This document shows positions 50,501-61,603 of a stretch of DNA of 64,000 nt, in pieces. How positions within the stretch are numbered: position 1 is the stretch's first letter; each line of letters starts with the position of its first letter. The DNA lies in the NCBI GenBank assembly GCA_914767715.1, contig OU612065.1:1986001-2050000 (forward strand). Reading direction: 5' to 3'. This DNA is from Membranipora membranacea (lineage: Eukaryota > Bryozoa > Gymnolaemata > Cheilostomatida > Membraniporidae). Position numbers and translations under genes: made by a program. Below the pieces are notes generated by a model, which had not been told where the DNA came from, made no database searches, and saw nothing but the letters and a program-made list of their open reading frames with translations.

Positions 50501-53500
50501 GACACCTAAGTTAATATTGCATAAGTAATAGGTATCTAAGTGAATCAGCGTTAGTAATGATTTTTATTGATGTTAATGAGTGTGTAAGTAATGTATGTAA
50601 TGTAATTGTGATGTTGACAGCGTTTACTGAGCTGCAGACAGATATGACTGAGATGACTGCTGATATAGCAGCTCTTCATGGTCTGCCATTCTTTGAGTAT
50701 AACAGCTACTGTATGAAGGTTCTCTTTCCTACTCAGAATGAGAATGATCACCCAGTCATGAGACGATTAGAGGTAGTGTATAAAAATATTTACCATTCTA
50801 CTCCCTCCGCATTCGGTCCTTTTATAAGGAATATCTCATGATAAGGAAGTTTTCTTGGCATTCCATAGTTCGTTGGAAAAGTCTCTCACGGGTTTTTCAG
50901 AGATGTTTCTTCTCGACTCGTATGTGTACTTGAAATGATGTCCCTATTACTTAGAAGGAAGTGGCTTGATATGAACAAATATAATGATATAAGCATGTGA
51001 GCATTCCATTGAACAAGTTCAAGTCATTGAAAAATTCCCGAGATGGAATATAATGAGGATATTTATCATCGGTAGTTGAGGTGTGTGATTCGGCAGAATA
51101 TGGCTCAGTCAATGAATGCAAGATCTTTATTTGATGTTTTTTATTGACATCAAAGGTGACACTAGTATCTGTATTTGATTATCTAGGTACCTGGTGGAAA
51201 AGAACAGGTAGAACGAGGTTTACATCAATTCAGTCGCCTCGTCTACAACAAGACATTCCTACTAACTTTTATCAGAACTCTCGAGCAACAGAAAAACTTT
51301 GCTATCAAGGACCGAGTAGAAGTTGCATCACTTGTTTCCGTAGCCCTCCAGCCTAAGATGGAATACCACACAGAGTAAGTATTCTATCTTGTTGGTTAAA
51401 AAAATGCTGGTTACAATCGCAATGTTAAGTCAATCAAAACATTCCGAAGGTTGGGCAGCGAAATTGTGGGTGCCTTAATGGAGAGGCTGCAATGTCTGCG
51501 CCAATTTGCTCTCAGATTGTAGGCAGCTCAGAGCCCACCTGCGGGTCCTAGAAGTCAGAAGACGGCAGTGGGATTTCGAACCCACGACCTTCAACACTTG
51601 CATGCTGAAGACCAGCCCACTGAGATTTATTGTGACTACAAACAGCTATCTAGTGTTTGTAACAGATATGGATATCTATGGTCTCTGGTTGTACTCTTTG
51701 CATAAAATTGTCTTTGTTAGACGGGAAAGTTGAATGATCAACGCACACATAGTGTGGAAAGGATCCATTTTTTTAAATTTTTGGTACTTGTGTATGAATT
51801 TATAACGATCTTTCTAAGAGGATGTGGGGTAGTTTCAACATCAAGAATTGAGCATACCAACAGTCTTGTGAAACAACTTTTTGTAATTTTTGTAGCATTT
51901 TGAAAACACTAGTAGCAGAACTGATCGAGAGAACTGTAGAAACAAAAAAGGATGCAAGAATTTTGATGAGAAGAAATGAGTCCGTTGCGGAAAAGATGCT
52001 CTCCAACTGGTTTGCATTCCTGCTTCAGAAATTTCTTAAGGTCGGTGACTTTATTTATTATGGTACTTAAGATCATTGTGGTGAAGACCAGATGTAATAC
52101 AATTAATTGAAACCTGCGGCTGCCGCATTCAAGTACAACTTATCACTTCCTGCCTTCATGTTGTGTTGACAGCGTGGGATAAAATAATGCCCTACACTAA
52201 TTTTTTTGCGTCAGTCCATTTTCCTATCACCTTATACTTTACGAGATATACCCCTATGATTGACCATGCTCCTCTTACTTAACTAAGTTAAACTGGTAAC
52301 TTACCTCCTTCAAGAATTGGGCACCTATCAGGCACCAGGCACTGCTTATTTTATGATAATTATTTTCACTTGGTAGCCAAACACGTCACTATCAAATTAA
52401 TATGGCATTAGAGGAATCTGATTTAATTGGCATTAAGCTGTGATGATAACATATTTGTTGTCGTTTATTATAGGAATGTGCTGGAGAACCTTTGTATCTG
52501 CTCTTCAGAGCTATTAAACAGCAAGTGGACAAGGGGCCTGTAGATGCTGTTACTGCTGACGCTAAATACTCGCTCAGTGAAGATAAACTTCTACGCCAGA
52601 CAGTAGACTTCTATCCTATTGTACGTATCCTCATGTTACTCAATAACTCATTTCCTATAACACCAAATTAATTTAAATTGCATAAACATGAATATATTAA
52701 CAGAAATAGAGGTGTAGATGCTTTATCATTATATCTGGAATCCTAACCCTTCGTTTGCTTTGTGGGTGGTGTAATACATAGACCTAACATTTTATTTACC
52801 ATTCTAATAATATATCTATGATTATTTCTGACAGACATTGAAGTTCAGAAGTCCTGATGAACACGCCGCTCAGGATCCTCAGACCGTCAAAGCACTAAGC
52901 TGTGATACAATATCCCAAGCTATAGATAAGATTCTGGATACAGTGTACAGAAATGTGCCCTACTCCAACACTGGCAGACCTCTTAAAGGGCAGCTAATTC
53001 TAGGTTAGTTTATATCCGAGAGTGGCATACAATTCAATCAAGTGGTTTTTTGACACTTTATATTAGTACTATTTTCCCTCATATCAGGCTCTTTAGTCAA
53101 GGGATAAACATTCCACTGTGTGATTTTAATGAGTATTTATGAATTTTAGAAATGGCATCATCTAAGTTCAATGAGAAGATGGCTCCAATTTAATTTCGAT
53201 ACAGATCAATGATCTGATCGGTATTCACTTGTTGTCAGGAACATTGTTAGTCCACTGGATGGTATTATATTTTACTGTGTTTGGCGATCACCGTGTAAGC
53301 TAAGGTTGTACCATGAGAATATATGATTCAATTTCAGAATGGGTGCGGCCTAATGGGGAGAGAATTCCCATGCATGATGAAGATCCAACTTTCAGTAAGA
53401 TAGAATCAGATAACTGTAAGAGGATGGCTACACTAGCATGCTATAAGATACCTGATAACTCCATGGTCGCCCTTATACCCAAACAGCAATTCAACGATAC

Positions 53501-56172
53501 TAAATCTAGTCTACCAAGGCATGGTAAGTTAACATGCAATCAGGTTATGATTCGGATTCGTGTTGGAATGCTCAATAGTTATTTAATCTATGGACAATGC
53601 TGAGTCTATAATCAAATTATTATTCAATCCTACTTAGGAGTTGTTTACTCTTGGACTCTGTCAGTAAAGAGGAAACAACTCTGATATACACAACAATGTT
53701 ACAATCAAATTATAATGTATCAGAGGTTGTGTTCAGGTACACTTAAGAAATCTCTATCACATAAGATATATGAATACATGATGACCAATCGCTCATGGTC
53801 GTCTAGCACCGAGGATATGATGAGTGTTTGTAAGTCTGCACATTGTTTTTTTGTGTTCGTTATTGTACGGCCATATTATGAGTTGTGATATATAAAATAT
53901 TATTTCTGTCGCTTGAATATAAGTACTTAGGCCAGTTTACGACGGAAAGTTCTGTGACTCATAAAGCGAGATAGAGTGAAGTGATGGGCATAAGCCTTTT
54001 TCTCTTTTACTGAAAAATTCCTCTTGGTTATTCTACATTTTATCTTTTTCTGTATCACCAGTTGTAGATAGACTTTGCTTTCACCATTTCCAGCAAGCTC
54101 CGCTAAACTTATATCCCACTCATATTTTGCCTGATCATTGATATTGAAAACCCAGACCCTTGGGTAGATTGGAATGTCTCTGGTGGTATTTTTGATTAAT
54201 TATTGGAAAGCACAATCCCTCGAAAAATAGGCTATATACTAAACTAACTTAGTGAACTGCATTAAAAGCTTAGCTGGCAACCAAGTACATTATTATAATG
54301 TATTAGAAAAGTACGTTGATATGGGGTTTGATTGGTTAGGTTGGACACATAAGCTTTTGTCAAGCGCACAGCAAAGAGGAAAATATTCCAATCTACTTAA
54401 GGAAAAAAGGATATCTAGATGGTATTATCATAATATATAATGCTATTAGTATTTATATGTTCATATAACACATTCTTTGCTACACTGTGACATTACCTTG
54501 CATTGCGTTATAAAACCATAACACTCTTTTCTATTCCTGTTTATCTAGACACAAACGGTTCTAATGGTAACTACTATGGCTCAACAGGAGACAGCCTTTC
54601 TCGAGCCAATAGTCTAAATAATATACTCGGTGATACATCAACTGGTGCTAGACCGGAAAAACGAGTACATCGTTATCATCTGGTGAGTATGCAAGCCATC
54701 ATCTATGCTAAAACTATCTCTAGTCTTCAACTCTTAGTATTATAAAAATATAGTTCATGATGAAATATCTTTTGTAGGCACATGTAATCTCATGGAGAAT
54801 CAATTGTAATTTTCTTTTTGTAAAAGGTTAAGCCATCAGAAGCAGACACACATCAGGAAGGAGACAGGAATAAGATGGTTTCTGAGATCTATCTTACCAG
54901 GTTACTGGCCACTAAAGGAACTCTGCAGCAGTTCGTTGATGATCTGTTTGAGACTATATTCAGTACAGCACATCGCGGATCTGCTCTTCCTCTGGCTATC
55001 AAGTATATGTTTGACTTCTTAGATGATCAAGCTCTACTACACAGTATCAGTAATCCTGATGTCATTCATCACTGGAAATCAAACAGGTATATAAACATTA
55101 TACACACAATCACGGCGTCTGTGTGATGTATACTGCTTCATTGTAGATGTATTCATAGATCACAAAATGTTATGTTCAAGATGTTGCTTGTTTCTTAAAA
55201 ATATATAATGAGTTATTTATTTATGTTTTGCAGCTTACCTCTGAGATTCTGGGTAAATGTAATCAAGAATCCAGACTTTGTATTTGATATACACAAGTCA
55301 AATATAGTGGATGCTTGCTTATCTGTTGTTGCTCAAATATTCATGGACAGCTGTTCACTTAGTGAACACAGGCTCGGCAAAGAGTCACCTTCCAGTAAAC
55401 TATTATACGCCAAAGACATCCCAAAATACAGGAAATGGGTGGAGAGGTAAGCTATGTTAGCATATAGTATTATGAGCATGATGTTTCTTGTGTCTATTTC
55501 AAGCAATTGCATTCTATTCTATTTTGTGGAACAAAGACTCTCCGCATTGTACTATATGTACTACTCTCTGAACCTGCTTGTATCTGTTATTACACAAATC
55601 TAAATTTTATTTCAGGTATTATTCAGATATCAAGTCTATGCCAGCAATAAGTGATTCCGATATGAATGCTACACTAGCTGAGGAGTCTCGCCAACACCGA
55701 AATGAATTTAATAACAGCGCTGCGATGTTCGAGCTCTATCAATATGTGCTGCAATATTTACCTGAGGTATGATCAGCCTCTCAGCAGTCTTTACCTTCAT
55801 ACCATCTGCTTTACTGTCTAATTTTCAATGTTGAGGCATTTGGGATTTATCAGTAGTGAAATTTCCTTAGAATTTAGTGGAGACACCTTCCAGAAAGTAG
55901 GAATTTCATTTCCCCACTGCTGGGTTTGTTCTAGTGTCCATTTTATATTGTGCAATTGGTATAGCCCTTTTGTGGATGTGCTGTCTTGACTTGACCTGTG
56001 AACTTAATGACATGAATGAAGTCGAAAAAATTATTTTTTACAGTTGTTATCGTTATTATTTCAGGTGCTGAGTGCCCTCCGAGAGGACGAGTTCGCAAGA
56101 AAAGATCAACTCGCTGAAGACTTAGTATATGTCAATCAAATGCTCAATTTAAGCTCATTTACACGAGGTTAA
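38548..56172 (+). CDS. plexin, class A-like semaphorin receptor
   Basis: Twenty-six exons, all in phase, 1,963 aa: 38548-39600, 40172-40396, 40981-41219, 41882-42023, 42734-42929, 43265-43355, 43730-43994, 44402-44627, 45320-45507, 45704-45976, 47232-47404, 48042-48224, 48740-48980, 49496-49615, 49760-50183, 50621-50772, 51187-51374, 51896-52040, 52474-52620, 52835-53003, 53338-53523, 54549-54682, 54827-55086, 55234-55446, 55616-55766, 56065-56172. Order: signal peptide, sema domain (about 28-478), three Cys-rich PSI domains (about 480, 648 and 815) interleaved with IPT domains, TM 1293-1316, juxtamembrane helix, split GAP domain with a Rho-binding insert. The GAP arginine pair is kept ([11 protein letters not shown]), as is [21 protein letters not shown]. 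Known role: semaphorin-driven Rap GAP signalling for axon guidance and cell repulsion. C-terminal similarity favours class A over B. One donor is unusual (GTCGGT at 52041). Confidence 0.95.
44047..44088. repeat. 14-bp tandem repeat, three units
   Basis: GCCTAAACTTTGGT three times in plexin intron 7, the last with a final A, preceded by a GT-rich run (44027-44046). Confidence 0.9.
51568..51622 (-). repeat. tRNA-like sequence in plexin intron 17, probably SINE
   Basis: On the minus strand GTGGGTTCGAAATCCCAC gives a T-arm with a B-box-like core, preceded by CTTCAGCATGCAAGTGTTGAAG, which can fold like an anticodon arm. The T loop is one base too long and no acceptor stem is clear, so a tRNA-derived SINE is more likely than a tRNA gene. 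The flanking block from about 51,440 may be the SINE body. Confidence 0.4.
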
Positions 56173-56863
56173 TTACTAATTTTTTTTCACATTCATAAAA
56201 ATCTGTGCTATTCCTTTCACTACTTCAACTAGTATTATATGCTTGCGGTCACCCTGTACAAATATACAGGAAGATTCAATCTAGTAGGAGAACGTAACAC
56301 AAAGCAATCAAGTGCTCAACCGACCTATGTAGATAGCATTTTGACTTCCACCATTCAGATATTACTCTAAGTCTTCCAATACGTTTTGAAATGGTTTTTT
56401 TTTTCGAGTTTAATACTGGTTGGACAACCTACTTAGGAATTTTTTGTCCAGGACAATCAGGATGGCCACATAAACTTTCCCAGGCCTTATTTTCTACTCA
56501 ATTTTCAACATGTGATGGTAATTTTGTAGAGAAATAACTTGATTAACAAACTATCTTTATATCTTTATCATGTATATAAATTTTGAGTTCAGTACACAAT
56601 GTCATGCATATTCGGATACCTGAATACAGCCTGGATGCAATGCTTTATTTAATATGCAGTTTTTTTATTATATACACTTTACAAGTATGCTTTATAAATT
56701 GCATACTAAGGAATCATGAGGTCATTCCATAAAGGCTGACATGTTTTCAACAAGTCACCCAATATTCATTGTTATTTACCCAAATAAAATGAGAAAATAC
56801 TTAGAAATATTATTGAATCATGTTTTGCTTTTCTTCATAAAAGATATCATATACTCCTCCAGT
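56173..56863. other. plexin and ARL14EP-like 3' UTRs, convergent
   Basis: The two genes converge here with 691 bases between stops. AATAAA on the plus strand lies near 56783. No other feature is supported. Confidence 0.45.
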
Positions 56864-57770
56864 TCACTGAGATTTATTGCTATGCTGGGCTCTTGCTGCT
56901 AGCTGAGCAGCTATTTTCTGATGGTAATCTCGCAATGTTTTATCTAGTGTTATGATTCGCTCTGTACCCTCTAGTTCTATATGATCAGGAGTCCATTTTC
57001 TATTTTTACGACAGTCTACGCTGCACTTCTGTGAGCCACACTTTACACAGGGAAAGTGGCAGCCAGGACAGTTCACCAATAAGCAATCACAGAAATCGGT
57101 GCCGTCACCTATCATCTTGCCATCTCTATCATGTAAGGCATTGGTATAACTAGCTCTACAAAAACCAAAGTAATGTATCCAACAGTTTCAGGTGAAATTC
57201 CACTAGACAGCTAAAACTTTTGAAGCAGTTTTTCAAGTCAACCGTCAATCACAGAGTCATAATCATTCTCTTACAACAGAATCTAATGTGCTAATGAGGG
57301 CCATAAAATTGTCTAAACATAGGCAGTTCGGGCATATGTGAGAAGTTATGTTTAAGTAGTGGTCCTTCCTTCCAACCCATTTTCAACAAACAGTCGGCTT
57401 TTAAATAATCTTCATGTTCCATTGGATACAGCTATGTAGGCACTTGTGCAATAGCCTGTGGTATATATGATATCAGACTACTGCTCATATGCAGAGCCTA
57501 CTTTCCATTTAACAAAAGAAAATGGCAGCTTCCACAACGTGACAATTTGGTAATTAATTAAGCTACCAGTACCTTACCTCTGATGCCTATCAAGCTTTGT
57601 TGCCAATGAATTAGGATGGTAAATAGTATACTCAGAGAACCATTTTGCAAAAGTTTCCTTCACCTCTAATAGAAGGATGCAAATGACACAAATGAAAAGT
57701 AAGTATCATTATGTTAATCTTTCATCTTCGCTGAATTTCCATACATCACTCATCACTCACTTGTAAACAT
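56864..57770 (-). CDS. ARL14EPL: ARL14 effector-like protein (ARF7EP_C domain)
   Basis: Three exons, minus strand: 57761-57770 (10 coding bases, MFT plus one base), 57578-57665, 56864-57155; phases 1 and 2 agree; 129 aa. The C-terminal half is the Cys-rich ARF7EP_C domain: TDFCDCLLVNCPGC, then HFPCVKCGSQKCSVDCR and a basic KNRKW, with about nine cysteines likely binding zinc. The N-terminal part reads VKETFAKWFSEYTIYHPNS and SYTNALHDRDGKMIGDG, typical of the short ARL14EPL form rather than the 260-aa ARL14EP. In mammals ARL14EP links the small GTPase ARL14 to myosin 1E, and related proteins occur with chromatin regulators; the role of this short form is unknown to me. The first exon rests on a strong donor and phase alone. 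Confidence 0.82.
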
Positions 57771-60700
57771 TAGTTCGTGTAAGTTTTCTCCTCTCTCTAC
57801 CGCTCGTGTGTGGGTTAAAATCTGCTAAAAACTCTTGTGTATCACTTTGCGTACCTCGAGGCATAATTCACTCTCTTGGACTATTATGCTTGGGTAATCC
57901 AGTTCATATACTATTAGATATAGGTGTTTTGGTAGTTCTGTTACTGAAAACAAAAAAAAAGAGAATGTGTATTAGTACTTGTTGGTCAGGATGCCAGTTG
58001 CCCCAGGTCCAGATCAAATGGCATCGAGAGTAACCACAGGCCTGCTATAATATATCAGTTAGTTTGCATCAAGACCAAATGAAAAGTCAAGGTTTGTCCT
58101 AGCCTGTCTTGACAAGCTTGTTCCAACTGAATGATGACTGCTCAATTTTATTAGTGCAAAGCTAATTCCTATTAAATCTTAGATGCCTCAATGAATTCTG
58201 TGGTTAGTGACAAGGCAAAAAATGCATTAACGCGTTAATTAACTAGGAGGATGCAATTTTTGAATAATGTTATGAAGTTGGGGAATTTTTATAATATAGA
58301 TTAAAAAAATCTATTTTCGAACTCAGCAGCTCATTCAGATCGTAGCGCTTTTGGGATTGTGATATTTGCTTGGGTAAAAAAATATGGCGAATCATATGCC
58401 AATCATCATATCTTCAAAAAAAATCGCCATCTTCAGGGCACCATGATCTGAAATTTTATCATTTCAGACATATTTATATGTTATAGAGCAATAAGGAGGA
58501 GGCAACCTTAGTGGTTGAGAAAAGTTGAGAAGAATTCTCATTTTAGAAAATAAAATGGTTTCAGCTGTGTCCAAAGGCTATTAAAAAGGTTGCCATGCTG
58601 CTGAGACCTTCAAAATGATACCAAATATGGGGAGGCGCAACAAGAGCTTTAAGCATGCGTGCATGACAAGTTTTATAATTTTCTGCCAATGAGTCTTGAG
58701 ATATTCGCAGGAATGACAGATGCATTTTTTTGTATCATTGGAATGCTGACAATGCTGTAAGTAGCAATATAGGGCCTAGTGTGCACCATACCTGCCATAA
58801 ATAATTTAACGTCTGATCTTCAAATTTTTTGGGGTCCTGATGAGTTCTTTTCGGGGTTTATCTCCCTACAGAAAGCATATCCTTGGCCACAAGATCTAGA
58901 ATATCATCAGAAATGGACTGCATTTTGATTGTTTTGATTGAATATATTGCCGCTCTCATAATCGATATCCTCCTTTGCCCAAAAATAATACTCTTCGCTG
59001 TCTTCAGAGACTAATAGATTCTTGAGATTTCTGCCCAGCAAATGTGTATATGGCATACTTGCACACAATTAATGAAATAGAAATGAAATTTCAAACAAAT
59101 TTTTGGTCATAGTCATCGATCATTTTATTTTGTTACCCCTCAGTGCATACATGACAAGTTGGCTGGGCTCCATATCTGGTAATGCATTGCCCACCCCAGC
59201 ACGCGGACCTGGGGTACCCTGTAAACCTCCTGCCGGCTCGACACAGGGCCTGGCTGCCAAAGCATTTTGGGCATTTTTGTCACCCGGAAGCAATTTAAAA
59301 GGTATTATTGCATAAAAAAGTTTGAACATAATGTGATCGGTTATAAATGGTTCAAATCCCGACCTCAACTAGTTCTCATTGACAACCTGTAACAGTAAAT
59401 ACAAGCAAACATTCCATAAAGCTCTTAGGTGCAGAAGTGGGGTCATCTGGTATCATAGGGAAACTAGCCAAATATTTGGTGTTACCCTACCAAATAGGGG
59501 CACTTGTCATGTATGCCTCAGTGGCGGTCACTGAGAAAGCAGTGATAAAAAAGCCAGGCTTCAAATGTGTCTCTTTGAACAATCAACCTTTACAATTGCT
59601 GCAGTTTTTCCACCATCTTAATGGTAGAATTTACGGTGGTACCTATATGTGATCCTAGAAACTTGCGGTGGGAATGTGTTAGCCATAGGAATGTTAGCCA
59701 GAAGTGGCAACACATGCATACACACCTCTAAAGTGTTATTGAGCTCAGAAAACCAGTGCATTGGGTCTAAGGACTCGGTGGGAACCAGATCTGCCTTCAA
59801 TAGTTCATTGAAAAGGTGTCAATAAGTGATTGCGTCATCTGTATTTGGCTCTCTGAATGTCGGTTTTGGGGGGAATGGAATTTTTATTTTGAGTTGGAAT
59901 TCAATCGGAGTCAAAACTTAGCTTATTGATTTGCTCCGGCATTTTTGACCGTCACTGAATCATGATGATCCATAGACACACCTACTGCATTTCCTGCAGC
60001 AAATCCAGAGTTTTCAAGTAGAGGACTGTCCAACATGTGCCTCTCGCAAGCCTGGATTACTTTGCCCATATCCAGTATCAACTGCTAGCCATAACTTAAA
60101 GTACTAAGCAAATGAGGGGGTGCACGAGGATTAATCATGTGTAGTGACAGGCAAGACCATTGGCTGATCAGTGTAATTAGAGGCGGAGACTGGCCAGTCC
60201 ACGTTGCATTTGGGTTTTACATGTCAAGAGCTTGATTTTTTTCTCAAGTGGTCAAGTGGGTTATATAAGAAATTTTGATCTGCAGACACCTATAAATAAA
60301 GTTGATTAGCAGCATATATTTAGCTATTGTTACGTTGGCTCATCACACCTGGGATTATAGGATTTTATTACAACGGCCAATTTCAATCTTGGCAACGGTA
60401 TCTAGGCAGTCTCTAACACATCAATCATAAACGTCAAAATTGACCAATAAGAGCCCGTATAATTTGAAGCGGATGATTTGAAATCATTGAGACTGGGCGA
60501 TTTTGATGTATTTTCACCACTTTCCGATGCGATTTTTGGAATAAAACTTTAATAGGCAAGTGTATCACACAATTTCGCTCTAGCACATCCGATTCCAATT
60601 AAACAAAATTCACTACTGATCATCTTATTTCCGGAAAAACAGGAGGAATTTGAATGCTGCTAACCCCATTTAAATTTGATATGGCTGGGTGATCGCTTTA

Positions 60701-61603
60701 CGTTGACTGGGCCTAATATACCCGTCAAGCCACTTTAAGCAAAATACAGGCTTGTAAGTTACAGGGGCCCATGGCATGTATGTATGCGGCATGTGCCTCA
60801 GGCTTGAAGCAATTCAAGCACAGGCCTTTTGCAGTTGGTGCATGTTAAACGAGTGGTTGAGTGCCCCATGGCCATTGGTTGAGGCCTCAACCCACACCAC
60901 ACTCCACAGGTATACTCGAAAACCTGGGTCTCTTTTGTAATGATTGTGTCAAACATTACCAGATACTCTTGCTTTGGAGTAGACATGTGCCTCGACCACT
61001 GGACCACCAACTACAGAGACTGATAGAAGGCCTTTGCTAGCATATTTTTATTGGTGGGTTGAAGATTGTCACATTCACTGTGGTCTTGCACAACTAGTAC
61101 TACAAATACAACAATTGCACATCTCAATAGTCAATGACAACTGTCTTTGGCAAAAGACTAAAATTCTAACATGCTACACTGCAAAAAAAATTGTTATGGC
61201 AGAGAATTATCTATGCCAAAATTTGGTCATAGCAAGGAGTCCTGCCTAACAGAAACCAAGGAGAAACTGAAGAAACTCTTAGCCAAGTTGTGTCTGCTCA
61301 CTTATCACTTCTTCTCTTGTGGGGAGGTAAGAAAATGTTCTCCCTTTTTCTTTACTTTGAGAATGCAATATGATTGGCTGATCCAACTAAATGCACCAAT
61401 GAGCGAGGAGCATCTGACCTAAATGAAGAAGGAGCCAATGACTGATTGCTAAATCATCAATGCAGACCAGCTTCCATATGCTCATTTCCGGGCAGCATTG
61501 TGAAAGTTGTATTTCTTTATATATTGAACACCAGATTAATTTCTTGTTGTTGGTCAACCACCATATTGCTTCACCATATGCTGCAAAAGTCTGACACCCT
61601 ATG
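57771..61603. other. 3.8-kb spacer, no recognised gene
   Basis: No gene I can support. A G+C-rich patch at about 59150-59290 and a minus-strand Cys-rich frame at 60798-61010 (CGVWC ... CTNCK) stand out. A segment ending in a good donor at about 61327 (frame MPKFGHSKESCLTETKEK) has no partner exon. The EIF3M promoter should be at the right end. Confidence 0.4.

Noticed and set aside
61207-61327. MPKFGHSKESCLTETKEK frame ending at a GTAAGA donor, considered as EIF3M exon 1
   Set aside because: Does not resemble the eIF3m N-terminus; the exon at 61604-61648 matches it closely and is in phase.
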